Source: a virus
DNA length: 31,137 nt
Direction: 5' to 3' (one strand)
Virus record (IMG/VR): IMGVR_UViG_3300011187_000036
Coordinates: 1-31,137 of that record
A program made the translations under genes and the position numbers. The notes under the pieces were generated by a model, which saw nothing but the letters and a program-made list of their open reading frames with translations, was not told the DNA's origin and did no database searches. Below, one piece after another: positions 17,851 through 26,325 of this stretch. Position 1 is the stretch's first letter; the number at the start of each line of letters is the position of its first letter.

Positions 17851-18129
17851 ATGAATTTTGATGAAAAACTAAAAAAGTGTAACGACTTCGATAAAAATCT
17901 AGCCTTTCTAATTAAGGAAGGTGATGGTATTCTTGAAATTACGAAGAACAGTGAAGAAAACGGGTTAGACGTTAATGCGCTAAGTGATAAAATAGTTGGG
18001 TTCGTTACTATCTGCATGATATTGGTTGCAAACGCCCCCGAACTTAAAAGTAAATGGGATAACACAAAAGAACTAATGGCTTTAACTGAAAGTAAAGTTA
18101 CTGAGTTGGAGGAAAGTTATGGTAGATGA
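17851..18129 (+). CDS. Hypothetical protein (92 aa) in replication block
   Basis: ATG 17851 follows TAGGATG. The product (MNFDEKLKKCNDFDKNLAFL...) is acidic and helical, with a mildly hydrophobic centre (KIVGFVTICMILVANAPEL) too short to call a membrane segment. It overlaps the next gene by 11 bases. Its place between gp33 and gp59 suggests co-expression with replication and late-transcription functions. Family unknown. Confidence 0.6.
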   Translation: MNFDEKLKKCNDFDKNLAFLIKEGDGILEITKNSEENGLDVNALSDKIVGFVTICMILVANAPELKSKWDNTKELMALTESKVTELEESYGR

Positions 18130-18502
18130 TTTAACATTCCAAGGTATACAACATAGACTCGAAACATCACTGGTTGCATTGAATGATACTATCACACCAG
18201 AACAATTTACAACACTTCAAGTTATACTGGATAATTTAAGTAGTAAATTAGTGGAAGCTGTTAAGAAATCAGAACCAAGTGCCGATGAAATTGACTCAAT
18301 GGTTTTATTAGCTGAACAGGAATTTCATAATAGTGTGGGTGAACAGAAAGGTTTAATCCGTGAATCTATGCAGGGTGAAGAAAACGTAAACGTAACAGAA
18401 TTCTTTAACATGAAAGAAGAACCATTCCCTGTTGTAGATATGCAACAACCAACATCTATTAATGATAAAATAAAGGCGAAATTGAATAAAGGTAAAGAAT
18501 AA
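18119..18502 (+). CDS. Hypothetical acidic protein (127 aa)
   Basis: ATG 18119 follows GGAGGAAAG and overlaps the preceding stop. The sequence is acidic and mostly helical (RLETSLVALNDTITPEQFTTLQVILDNLSSKLVEA...), with a short basic end (DKIKAKLNKGKE). It ends 2 bases before gp59. No family recognised. Operon position suggests a partner of the replication genes. Confidence 0.6.
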   Translation: MVDDLTFQGIQHRLETSLVALNDTITPEQFTTLQVILDNLSSKLVEAVKKSEPSADEIDSMVLLAEQEFHNSVGEQKGLIRESMQGEENVNVTEFFNMKEEPFPVVDMQQPTSINDKIKAKLNKGKE

Positions 18503-18504
18503 CA

Positions 18505-19101
18505 ATGGAACCGTATGAAGCCTATCAAAAGTTTCTAGCGGTTAAGGCCCATTTCACTAGACCGTCATATGATTATAAAAAATATAATGGGAAGGTGAAT
18601 GCAAAGTTTAATGCATTCACCAAAGCGAAAGGTAAATTCTTCTACGGTAAATTAGGTAAGAAGTTCAAATCCGATTTCCCTGAATATGTTGCAACCTGCT
18701 TTGCATATTCGGGGAATGTAGGTTGGATTGGTGACTTAGATTCAGAAGAATCATATTTAATGTGGGATGAACATCTAAAGAACATGCAATCAATCAGGCG
18801 AGTGTTTCAAAAAGATGTTCAACAAATATTAGATGTTGCTGAGAAGAATGGATTATCTTTCAAAGAAATGTTCCTATGTAAATCCGGTGAATTACCACCT
18901 GTCGAAAAACTTAGAAAAATAGATTTGATTACAATGGAAAGTTGTGTTATATTAAATCGCTTGTTGGGGTACACAACAAAAATAAAATGTACCAATCCCT
19001 TATGGGGTGATATAAAAATAACTATAGAGAAATTTGACACGTTTTTGCAACTCCCAGCAACTGGAATATTTGCACAATTACTCAAAAGAAAACTTAGTTA
19101 G
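18505..19101 (+). CDS. 59: Replicative helicase loader gp59-like
   Basis: This 198-residue protein (T4 gp59 is 217) is basic and helical. It begins PYEAYQKFLAVKAHFTRPSYDYKKYNGKVNAK and continues FYGKLGKKFKSDFPEYVATCFAYSGNVGWIGDL, the hallmark N-terminal region of gp59 that binds fork DNA. In T4 it loads gp41 helicase onto gp32-coated lagging-strand DNA. The gp59-gp32 adjacency and order are as in T4. The C-terminal half (ESCVILNRLLGYTTKI) corresponds to the gp32/gp41-contacting domain. Confidence 0.85.
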   Translation: MEPYEAYQKFLAVKAHFTRPSYDYKKYNGKVNAKFNAFTKAKGKFFYGKLGKKFKSDFPEYVATCFAYSGNVGWIGDLDSEESYLMWDEHLKNMQSIRRVFQKDVQQILDVAEKNGLSFKEMFLCKSGELPPVEKLRKIDLITMESCVILNRLLGYTTKIKCTNPLWGDIKITIEKFDTFLQLPATGIFAQLLKRKLS

Positions 19102-19114
19102 ACAACCTAACTTG

Positions 19115-19122
19115 TATAAATA
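19115..19122 (+). promoter_or_regulatory. T4-type late promoter before gp32
   Basis: Perfect TATAAATA, 67 bases before the gp32 ATG, in the gap after gp59. Confidence 0.75.
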
Positions 19123-19188
19123 GTAATGTTCTCATAGAAGAATAAACAAAAATACAAAATAATAAAAACAATAAAAAGGTAAAAAATT

Positions 19189-20130
19189 ATGGCAACATTT
19201 GCTCAATTAAAAAAATCCCGCAAGGCTCGTTCCGAATCCCTTAAATCAAAAATCGAAAACGAAAAATCTAGTAGCCGTAAAATTGATGAACGCTATTGGA
19301 AATGTGAAACTGATAAAGCCGGTAATGGTTATGCAGTAATTCGATTCCTACAACCATCCCCTTCTGACATTGAAACTGTTGGTGAAAATGCACCCCCATT
19401 TGTAACATACTACCGCCACATGTTTAAAACACCTACTGGTAAATGGTTTGTAAATAGCTGCCCAACATCAATTGGTAATGAATGTCCAGTATGTACAGCA
19501 AACTCAACGTTATGGAATACTGATATTCCTGCTAATCAAGATATTGTTCGTAAACGTAAACGTCAACAAAAGTATGTTGCAAATATCATGGTTGTTAAAG
19601 ATTCTAAGAATCCTGAAAATGAAGGTGAAGTATTCCTGTTTGAATTCGGTCAGAAAATCTACAAGAAAATTGAAGGTATGATGTTCCCTGAATTTGAAGA
19701 TGAAGTTGCTATTGACCCATTTGATTTTTGGGAAGGTGCTGATTTCAAATTAAAGATTCGTCAAGTTGATGATTACACTAACTATGATAAATCTGAATTC
19801 GATACACCTGATGCAATCTCAGATGACGATGATGCAATTGAAAAACTTTGGAATTCTTCATATTCACTTCAAGAATTTATCGACCCTAAACAATTTAAGG
19901 AATATGATAAACTTGAAACTGAATTTAATCGTGCTATCAACGGCAAGGTAAATAAATCTACTGCTGATGACGATGACAATGATTCTGATGCGAGTGGTTC
20001 ATATCAATCACCTAAGAAAAAATCTGATAACATGGCATCTTCAGATGACAACGATGACGTGCCATTTGACAAAGATGACAACGATGACGTTGATATGTTT
20101 CAGAAAATGCTAGATGAAGATGAAGATTAA
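19189..20130 (+). CDS. 32: Single-stranded DNA-binding protein gp32
   Basis: This 313-residue protein (T4 gp32 is 301) keeps all three gp32 regions. The basic N-terminal LAST-type segment (KKSRKARSESLKSK) mediates cooperative binding. The OB-fold core carries the zinc site H77, C91, C99, C102 in YYRHMF...NSCP...NECPVC. The acidic tail is rich in Asp, with a duplicated DDNDDV unit (residues about 280-300), and recruits replication proteins. It coats ssDNA in replication, recombination and repair. In T4 it represses its own message. An A-rich, unstructured leader with AAAAGGT before the ATG fits that mode. Confidence 0.96.
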   Translation: MATFAQLKKSRKARSESLKSKIENEKSSSRKIDERYWKCETDKAGNGYAVIRFLQPSPSDIETVGENAPPFVTYYRHMFKTPTGKWFVNSCPTSIGNECPVCTANSTLWNTDIPANQDIVRKRKRQQKYVANIMVVKDSKNPENEGEVFLFEFGQKIYKKIEGMMFPEFEDEVAIDPFDFWEGADFKLKIRQVDDYTNYDKSEFDTPDAISDDDDAIEKLWNSSYSLQEFIDPKQFKEYDKLETEFNRAINGKVNKSTADDDDNDSDASGSYQSPKKKSDNMASSDDNDDVPFDKDDNDDVDMFQKMLDEDED

Positions 20131-20154
20131 GGTCTAAATTTTTAACCTAGAACG

Positions 20155-20180
20155 AAAAGGGGGCTTCTAAGCCCCTTTTT
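20155..20180. terminator. Bidirectional terminator between gp32 and the tail genes
   Basis: GGGGGC (20159-20164) pairs with GCCCC (20171-20175), with A-run before and T-run after, serving the convergent genes on both sides. Confidence 0.9.
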
Positions 20181-20183
20181 CTT

Positions 20184-22151
20184 TTAACCCATACCACGGC
20201 CCACCATTCTATCAGTATTACGCTGTATGCTACTGTCAGGGTTCCTAGCACTGGCTAATGGGGTAGTCGCTTGAGTTCCGCTAGTTGACTGGACTGATTT
20301 CTTAGTTGATTTTGGTGTCAGGTTCTGGCCACCGACAATCGCTACATTAGCACGTTCCTTTTCTGATTCAATCTCACTAACCTGATTCTCAATCAAATTA
20401 AGTTTCTGTTCCTGTGCTTTTTGAACAGGCACATCCAGATTATTTTTAGATGACGCATTGGCTAACTCGGCGGCACTTACATAATTACCATCTTTAAGCA
20501 CATGTGGTTGACGCATTCTCTGTAATTCACCATCTGAATCATTTGCTGCGGTCATATTAAATGGTGCAACTGTTCCAGCAATCCCAATGCTGTTATTATT
20601 GCGCATAGAATTATTGGCCACATTATTGGCCAGTTCATCTGATGCAGCACCATCACCTAACCCAAGTACATTTAGGCTAGAATCCAACCAACCAGCAACC
20701 TTTTCTTTGGTTTCATCACTTATACTGAATAAATCTTTAACCGCATCTACTTTGTCACCAATAATTTTGGCCAAATCATTATAAACACCTTTAACAGAAT
20801 CAAAGGTATCTGTTACCAATGAACTAACAAAGTCTCCAATGTTTGACATATGTTCACCAAAGTTATTAAATATGTTCGCAACATCACTCCATAGTTGTTT
20901 AGTTCCCTCGATAATGTTATGGATTGATTCACCTAACCATTCACTGAATGCTGTACCTTCGATAAACTTTTCATATATCCATGTACCAGCCGCATACCCA
21001 GCCGCACCAGCTAATCCAACTAAACCTAGTTTCATCAATGGTGCTAACATAACGAGTAATGGTGCTGCTGATTTTAGAATACCTTTAAACTTATTACCAA
21101 TTCCAGCTAATAGACCAACATCTTCTTCGTTTTCATCTTTCTTTTCATTACCAAGTTCAAGTAAATCATGAATATCAGAAACTTTTTCAAACATGCGCTC
21201 ATCACGTTCTATTGATTCACGACGAAATTCTGTATCTAATCTATCGTCAGTTTCACCCTCAACCTTCATCATTTCATTTGCGGCTGCACCTTCAACTTTT
21301 GATTCACGACTAAACATAGAATCGGCACCAGTTTCAGGTATACTTACAGGTGAAACTTGTCTATCTTGTTTTATTGCTTTTTCTTCAAGTTCTGCAAGTT
21401 CTTTATTACGCTCTTGTTCTCTTTCAAGGGCTGTAACTTTATCTTCTTCTGTTTTTTCAGCCATGAATTGACGGTGCAAATCATTTGAGATAAGTTCTTT
21501 CTGTGCTTTTTTATTTTCACGATAACTGGATAGAGCGTCACCTGCTACACGGAACAATGCCATTGCAATAGGGTTGTCATCGACGAACCCAGAATACATT
21601 GAACGAACGTCCATATACTGTTCTGCTAAGTCACCCATTTTCGCTGTTGCTCTACTTGCGATATTTGAGCGTTTCTTATATTCAGCCTGTAGGAATCTTA
21701 ATGAATTTGAATACTCATCCATTAAGAACTCTTTTTCATCTGAAGATGAATCCGCTAAACCTTCCATTAACACATCCATGCGTTTCATCTGATTCTTCAG
21801 CATACTACGTGACATACCACCTATATCACCAACCAATCCCTTTAACTCACTCACATAGAACTGAGTAACTTCATCTTCATCAAATGCGTTTACTCTATCC
21901 TCATCACTTACTGTTTTACCACTACGTTCAGCCTTAGTTAATTGTTGTACTCTATTAGCAACACGTTCCGCAATGTTTGTCTCTAAATCTTTAACGCGCG
22001 CAGATGAATCCAACTCAGTACGTTCTACGTTATATGAACTTAAAAGTTGCTCAGATTTTTGCATGGCGTTCTGACGTGGGCCTCGTCTAAACGCACCCAT
22101 CATCATAGCACCCATTGTAGTTTTATTTACTGGTGTTGTTTCTTCAGCCAT
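20184..22151 (-). CDS. Tail tape-measure-like protein (655 aa)
   Basis: A long helical protein directly downstream of a frameshifting chaperone-type pair, the usual place for a tape measure. Residues 1-350 are charged and coiled-coil-like (ELAELEEKAIKQDRQ...). About 360-392 form a hydrophobic glycine/alanine-rich segment (LLVMLAPLMKLGLVGLAGAAGYAAG) as in other tape measures. Ser/Asn-rich low-complexity sequence follows. In T4 the hub/tape-measure role belongs to gp29 (590 aa), and this may be its analogue. Length would fit a tail near 100 nm by the usual residue rule. Terminator just after the stop. Confidence 0.65.
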   Translation of the reverse strand: MAEETTPVNKTTMGAMMMGAFRRGPRQNAMQKSEQLLSSYNVERTELDSSARVKDLETNIAERVANRVQQLTKAERSGKTVSDEDRVNAFDEDEVTQFYVSELKGLVGDIGGMSRSMLKNQMKRMDVLMEGLADSSSDEKEFLMDEYSNSLRFLQAEYKKRSNIASRATAKMGDLAEQYMDVRSMYSGFVDDNPIAMALFRVAGDALSSYRENKKAQKELISNDLHRQFMAEKTEEDKVTALEREQERNKELAELEEKAIKQDRQVSPVSIPETGADSMFSRESKVEGAAANEMMKVEGETDDRLDTEFRRESIERDERMFEKVSDIHDLLELGNEKKDENEEDVGLLAGIGNKFKGILKSAAPLLVMLAPLMKLGLVGLAGAAGYAAGTWIYEKFIEGTAFSEWLGESIHNIIEGTKQLWSDVANIFNNFGEHMSNIGDFVSSLVTDTFDSVKGVYNDLAKIIGDKVDAVKDLFSISDETKEKVAGWLDSSLNVLGLGDGAASDELANNVANNSMRNNNSIGIAGTVAPFNMTAANDSDGELQRMRQPHVLKDGNYVSAAELANASSKNNLDVPVQKAQEQKLNLIENQVSEIESEKERANVAIVGGQNLTPKSTKKSVQSTSGTQATTPLASARNPDSSIQRNTDRMVGRGMG

Positions 22152-22153
22152 AG

Positions 22154-22342
22154 CTATTTCCTACTTTTAAGTTTCTCTTTTTCTTTTTCAAGATGTTCAA
22201 TTAACATGAGTGTGTATATTTCCCTTTCATATGGAACCATGTTTTCTATTTCACTTAACGAGTATTGGAAATTATGCATCATTGTAAAGTTTGTTCTATA
22301 CAATGCCATTAACTCACCATGACCAAAGATTATTCTAAAAAA
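22154..22342 (-). CDS. -1 frame extension of gp26-like protein (chaperone T-part)
   Basis: This frame has no stop from the slippery site to TAG at 22154-22156 and encodes RIIFGHGELMALYRTNFTMM..., then SLSEIENMVPYEREIYTLML and IEHLEKEKEKLKSRK. The MxPYEREIY pattern is typical of the second part of tail-assembly chaperones. It can be made as a fusion with the 22330-23091 product (about 312 aa), or separately from ATG at about 22309. It ends 2 bases before the tape-measure ATG. Confidence 0.75.
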   Translation of the reverse strand, partial: FFRIIFGHGELMALYRTNFTMMHNFQYSLSEIENMVPYEREIYTLMLIEHLEKEKEKLKSRK

Positions 22343-23091
22343 TCGTCTAGCCCTTCCAACTTAACGGTTTCTTCATGACCACATGAAGGGCATTTAATCT
22401 TTAGTTCTTTATATAATTTAGGCGATGCTTTAATATACTTCTCAATTTTCCCTAAATCAGCAGAACCCAACTCACCCAACCATTCGGATAATTCTTCATC
22501 AGTAAAGTCAGGGCGTTTATAGATTTCATCTGCATCAAAAGCATAATCAATTGAAAACAACATTGTTAATAAACCACGTTCAGTTGGTGATTCAGTTTCC
22601 TGTAATAGTTTCCAATCACCATATGACAGGTTTTTCATCATCACACCAACGTTATCCGTGAACATTATTTTATTATCCTGTTCGGGAAAATATAACTCAA
22701 TGTCAAATAGATTTAACTTCATTGGTATGGATGTGTTGCATTCATGTTCAGGTAAATCAACTTCCTCACCTTCTGGATTTTTACCCAGCCCTGCTGGAAT
22801 AGTGTTAGTACAACGATAACGAAGGTCTAACATTTCACCGGCTGATTTAGCACGTAGTTTAACGGTTAGATACTCAATATCAGCGATTGGTAATGAATCA
22901 ACTTCTTCACCAAATGTACAGGCGGTTAATGCATCATGTAATGCGTTAACTAACTGACTCTTATCACCCATTTCAATTGCTTGTAGGATGACTTTTTGTT
23001 CTTTAACTAAGAAAGGTCTAAATTTGATTTTCTTACCACTTACAGGTAAGGTTAAATCAAACTTACTACTTTCAAGTTTAGGTAATGCCAT
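22330..23091 (-). CDS. 26: Baseplate hub protein gp26-like / tail chaperone
   Basis: This 253-residue protein of the T4 gp26/baseplate family: MALPKLESSKFDLTLPVSGKKIKFRPFLVKEQKVILQAIE is the typical beginning, followed by an L.LR..C domain with Cys pairs (RYRCTNT, EHECNTS) and a C-terminal zinc knuckle (IKCPSCGHEE). In T4 it belongs to the baseplate hub set. Its place just before a tape measure and its -1 frameshift into a short tail argue that it serves as the tail-assembly chaperone. ATG 23091 lies 14 bases after the upstream tail-tube-like gene. Confidence 0.8.
   Translation of the reverse strand: MALPKLESSKFDLTLPVSGKKIKFRPFLVKEQKVILQAIEMGDKSQLVNALHDALTACTFGEEVDSLPIADIEYLTVKLRAKSAGEMLDLRYRCTNTIPAGLGKNPEGEEVDLPEHECNTSIPMKLNLFDIELYFPEQDNKIMFTDNVGVMMKNLSYGDWKLLQETESPTERGLLTMLFSIDYAFDADEIYKRPDFTDEELSEWLGELGSADLGKIEKYIKASPKLYKELKIKCPSCGHEETVKLEGLDDFLE
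22336..22342 (-). promoter_or_regulatory. -1 ribosomal frameshift site T TTT TTA
   Basis: In the gp26-like frame the codons are gaT TTT TTA gaa taa, a classic heptamer in the correct phase 4 codons from the stop. A -1 slip enters the 60-codon overlapping frame. Confidence 0.75.
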
Positions 23092-23105
23092 AATTTAACT
23101 CCATA

Positions 23106-23810
23106 TTAAAATGTAAATAAATCGGTTGCGTAATCTACGAAACCATCAATAATATCTTCTAGTTTGCTTTGGTTTGGTGCAATTCCAACTGGATATTTAT
23201 ACTTATCATAATCAACAGGTATTGCTTCCCAATATTTATAGGAGAAGCTAACTGTTGAATTTTGAATATCATTCTGTGTTGAATATGAATAATCTACCGC
23301 ACCAATATTAATAGGATATGCATCTTTAATTAATATTGAATATGAAATCTGCCCTTCTCTATCCAATTGATGAACCTTAATATCAGATACATACTCATCA
23401 TAGAAATTCATTGTTCCGGTTTTAATGTTAACAATAGTTTCCTGCCATATCTCAAAAAACTTACGTTCACGGAAATCTTGTGAAGTTGTAAACGTAAATG
23501 ATACATCGTCATATTGAGTTGCATATGGTATTTTAATTGGAGTTTGGTAATGTCTATGTTCTACTGTCATGAATGAACGGCCCGGCATCTGTGCTGCATT
23601 ACACATGATTGACAACTTACCATTCTGGATAGAAGAGGTTTCTACACTTTTAATCTTTCCTGATGTGCTTTCCTCACGTACTTCACCACCTGAACCACTT
23701 ACACCACGAGGTAAAAGAAACTCTACCCAATAGCGATTAGGTGAAGCCAAACCAACTTCACTAATCTGTGCAATAAAATCATCTATCGACTTTTTTCTAT
23801 GTTCTGCCAT
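23106..23810 (-). CDS. Tail-tube-fold protein (gp19/gp54 family)
   Basis: This 234-residue protein has the T4 gp19-like tube signature: NRYWVEFLLPRG, CNAAQMPGRSFMTVEHRHYQTPIKIPYATQYDDVSFTF, FFEIWQETIVN, and VHQLDREGQISYSILIKDAYPINIG. It packs as a hexameric ring in the tail tube, or initiates the tube at the baseplate if it is the gp54 form. The main tube gene usually lies next to the sheath gene, which is not in this window, so initiator is possible. The start codon directly abuts the previous gene's stop. Confidence 0.75.
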   Translation of the reverse strand: MAEHRKKSIDDFIAQISEVGLASPNRYWVEFLLPRGVSGSGGEVREESTSGKIKSVETSSIQNGKLSIMCNAAQMPGRSFMTVEHRHYQTPIKIPYATQYDDVSFTFTTSQDFRERKFFEIWQETIVNIKTGTMNFYDEYVSDIKVHQLDREGQISYSILIKDAYPINIGAVDYSYSTQNDIQNSTVSFSYKYWEAIPVDYDKYKYPVGIAPNQSKLEDIIDGFVDYATDLFTF

Positions 23811-24470
23811 TTATCTACCCACGTATGCTTTTGAATCAGCCCAAACTTCACGTTTGTTAGCCTTACGGAAATCTTCTACTGGTAACATAGCTGCAACTTC
23901 CCATTCATCGAAGGGTACAACTGCGAATGTACTTGCCACATGGCTATACAAATATCGCTTGATAGTTGGTTTATATACTGTATTACCAATACCTTTTAAA
24001 ACTTGATATGAAACATTCACGTAATCTTCATCATTATAATTTTCATGTAATGTAAATAATGCATCTAGTAACTTCGCTCTTAGGATGAAGGGTAAATAGT
24101 GTATGTTTAATCCCAAAAATCCATCTGGATAATAACCAATTGGAATCACTAACGGGAATTTATCATAATACTTCAATTCTTTAGCCCATTTCGGGTTATA
24201 CATGAAGAACATCATTCTACCGATTTCAGGTACTTTGGTGATTTGAATGCCTTGTACATCACCACCACCTAATTTACTGTTTACCCAATTTCTACCACCT
24301 GTACGCTGTTCAGATGTTTTATCTTTACCCATTCGACGCATAACAGATTTTCTAAACCATTGCATGGATGTTTTAGATTGTTGTGCGAGGTCTCTACCAG
24401 ATAACCCTTTCAGGCGTTCTTGGAACTTCTGTATCTGCTTAGATTGTGGTATTCGTTTAATTCGTGGCAT
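23811..24470 (-). CDS. gp2-like DNA end protector / head protein
   Basis: This 219-residue protein sits between gp4 and the tube gene. The motif YYDKFPLVIPIGYYPDGFLGLNIHYLPFILRAKLLDAL, and the later NVSYQVLKGIG, KRYLYSHV, PFDEWEVAAMLPVEDF, recall proteins annotated as gp2 (DNA end protector) in distant T4-like phages. In T4, genes 2 and 4 are neighbours, which supports the call. The N-terminus is basic (RIPQSKQIQKFQERLKG). gp2 binds the packaged DNA end and blocks host RecBCD. Sequence match by memory only. Confidence 0.55.
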   Translation of the reverse strand: MPRIKRIPQSKQIQKFQERLKGLSGRDLAQQSKTSMQWFRKSVMRRMGKDKTSEQRTGGRNWVNSKLGGGDVQGIQITKVPEIGRMMFFMYNPKWAKELKYYDKFPLVIPIGYYPDGFLGLNIHYLPFILRAKLLDALFTLHENYNDEDYVNVSYQVLKGIGNTVYKPTIKRYLYSHVASTFAVVPFDEWEVAAMLPVEDFRKANKREVWADSKAYVGR

Positions 24471-24473
24471 AAT

Positions 24474-24941
24474 CTATTTTCTCTTTTTGATACCGAGTTC
24501 ATATTCAGTCATAACTTTAAATTCTACACCCCTCTCCCCACACCATTGACGTGCAGCTTCCCATTTATCTTGATTGCGCTGAAATGTCATTTGTTCTTCA
24601 AGATGACGCATTTTAGTTTTATGTGTCATGCGCTTAGGTGTAACGGGTGGTATTGTTTCCTTATAAGGTTTTACTTCAATCAATACATTTCCAATACTTC
24701 CATCCCGCTTTCTTAATTTAACCATGAAATCGGTGAAATATCTACGTTGTTTATTATCCACCGATGACCAATACGGAATCACTACTTCTTCACTGTTCCA
24801 TCTCAACACAGAGGGATTATTATCAAGGTGTTTCATGAGTTTTCTTTCCCATAGCGACCTAAATACTATATTAGATGCATCACCTACGTATTTATGTGGA
24901 TTAATCGGCGTGTATTTGCCTTTGTAAGATTTTCTACCCAT
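24474..24941 (-). CDS. 4: Head completion protein gp4
   Basis: This 155-residue protein (T4 gp4 is 150) has NPHKYVGDASNIVFRSLWERKLMKHLDNNPSVLRWNSEEVVIPY, nearly the family consensus, with the restriction-like core E32, D71 (YFTDFMVK) and E89-V90-K91 (IEVKPYK), then WEAARQWCGERGVEF. It is needed to finish filled heads for tail joining and has a TnsA/PD-(D/E)XK nuclease fold. It is the first gene of the minus-strand run and is divergent from the gene at 24992. Confidence 0.9.
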   Translation of the reverse strand: MGRKSYKGKYTPINPHKYVGDASNIVFRSLWERKLMKHLDNNPSVLRWNSEEVVIPYWSSVDNKQRRYFTDFMVKLRKRDGSIGNVLIEVKPYKETIPPVTPKRMTHKTKMRHLEEQMTFQRNQDKWEAARQWCGERGVEFKVMTEYELGIKKRK

Positions 24942-24958
24942 ATAGATATTTAGTCACG

Positions 24959-24966
24959 TATAAATA
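24959..24966 (+). promoter_or_regulatory. T4-type late promoter for the baseplate operon
   Basis: TATAAATA, 26 bases before ATG 24992, in the divergent gap with gp4. Confidence 0.75.
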
Positions 24967-24991
24967 TTAGAAATACAAATGAGGATTTTAA

Positions 24992-25762
24992 ATGGCTGAT
25001 TTGGAATATCCCAAAGGCATAATTAACAAACTTGATACTAATGATGACCAGCTAGTTTCTGCTGTGAAGTTTTCAATAGTGCGCCGTAACGACTCAAAAT
25101 CAACACTTATTGATAAAAACATCTACCTATATATGCCTGAAACATTTGAAAACCCAACTAACATTTCATGGGATTCACAAGGCATTGGATGGATTGGTCA
25201 ACAATTCATGAATAATGGTGAGGGTGGATACCGCCAAGCATTATCTGAATTAGGTTCACGTGCTGGATTGCGCCTTGAGGAAATGCTTAAAGGTGCTGCA
25301 ACTGGCCGTGCTGTTTCTGGTGAGGATTTGGTTGCATTACAGCAAGGTAAAATCCGCAACCCTTACATAAAAATGTTATTCCGTGGTGTTAACTTCCGAA
25401 CATTTGAGTTTGTGTTTAAATTCGCACCACGAAACGAACAAGAATCACAGATTATCGCTGACATTATTAAAGCCTTTCGTACAGCCGCATTACCTGAATA
25501 CGTCGAGGGTGATAATTTCTTAGGTTATCCAAACGAAGTCAAAATTGAATATCTACAAATCCAGCCGGGTGATTCTACTAAAGTTACAAACAAATGGTTA
25601 AACAAATTTAAGAACTGTGTAATCACAGATGTTCATGTGAATTACACAGGTGCTGGATTCTACGCAACAATGCGTAATGGTTTTCCTAGTGAAACTGAAC
25701 TGCGAATCCAATTCAGTGAAAATGAAATTCTTACACGTAAAGATATTGATGGTGGTTACTAA
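24992..25762 (+). CDS. Baseplate tail-tube junction protein (gp48/gp54-like)
   Basis: This 256-residue protein reads LEYPKGIINKLDTNDDQLVSAVKF... then IYLYMPETFENPTNISWDSQGIG and NPYIKMLFRGVNFRTFEFVFKFAPRNEQESQIIADIIKAF, the pattern of proteins that cap the baseplate and start the tail tube (T4 gp48, gp54). T4 gp48 is longer (364 aa), so the exact orthologue is unclear. It leads an operon in which each start overlaps the previous stop. GAGGA precedes the ATG. Confidence 0.75.
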   Translation: MADLEYPKGIINKLDTNDDQLVSAVKFSIVRRNDSKSTLIDKNIYLYMPETFENPTNISWDSQGIGWIGQQFMNNGEGGYRQALSELGSRAGLRLEEMLKGAATGRAVSGEDLVALQQGKIRNPYIKMLFRGVNFRTFEFVFKFAPRNEQESQIIADIIKAFRTAALPEYVEGDNFLGYPNEVKIEYLQIQPGDSTKVTNKWLNKFKNCVITDVHVNYTGAGFYATMRNGFPSETELRIQFSENEILTRKDIDGGY

Positions 25763-26325
25763 TGGCATTCTTTAAACAATTCAACACATTATTATATGAT
25801 GCTGATGGTAATGGTATTCGTAGACAAGCCGTTAATATATTCAATTCAATCATTGTAAGATATGACCAAATTGATAATGTAACCCTCTATTTTTACCACA
25901 TGATTAAAGATGGTGAACGCCCTGAAGATGTTGCATATAGATTTTACGGTGATTCTGACCTTAATTGGGTTATTCTATTAATCAATAGTATTGTAAATCC
26001 ATATTATGATTGGCCATTGACTCAACAGGAATTATCCTCATATACAGCATCTAAATATGAGAATCCAACTGGTATTCACCATTTTGTGGATTTAAACACA
26101 GGTTATCATGTCGATGAGGTTTCACATATTGAATATCAAGATTTAATAGACTCAAGTTCTCCACTACCCGCAAATATCGGAATAGTGACTAATATGGAAT
26201 ATGAGTTTGAGCAGAATACAGAAAAACGTCAAATAAAAATATTGGATAGAACACATCTGAATGACTTTGTTATCCAGTTTGAAAGATTAATGAAACGAAA
26301 AATACTTAATGTGGAAGATGTTTAA
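25762..26325 (+). CDS. 53: Baseplate wedge protein gp53
   Basis: This 187-residue protein (T4 gp53 is 196) has the family core YFYHMIKDGERPEDVAYRFYGDSDLNWVILLINSIVNPYYDWPLTQQEL, which contains a LysM-like segment (residues about 43-85). gp53 clamps six wedges into the baseplate ring around the hub. One-base overlaps with both neighbours mark tight coupling. Confidence 0.9.
   Translation: MAFFKQFNTLLYDADGNGIRRQAVNIFNSIIVRYDQIDNVTLYFYHMIKDGERPEDVAYRFYGDSDLNWVILLINSIVNPYYDWPLTQQELSSYTASKYENPTGIHHFVDLNTGYHVDEVSHIEYQDLIDSSSPLPANIGIVTNMEYEFEQNTEKRQIKILDRTHLNDFVIQFERLMKRKILNVEDV

Noticed and set aside
20587-21868. Several long plus-strand frames opposite the tape-measure gene
   Set aside because: They are Ser/Leu-rich antisense shadows of a helical gene, with no ribosome sites. 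The minus-strand 655-codon frame explains the region.
23194-23240. Two TATAAATA octamers on the minus strand (23194-23201, 23233-23240)
   Set aside because: Both lie inside the tail-tube-like gene and simply encode Tyr-Lys-Tyr (TAT AAA TAT). An internal promoter for gp26 is possible but not supported.
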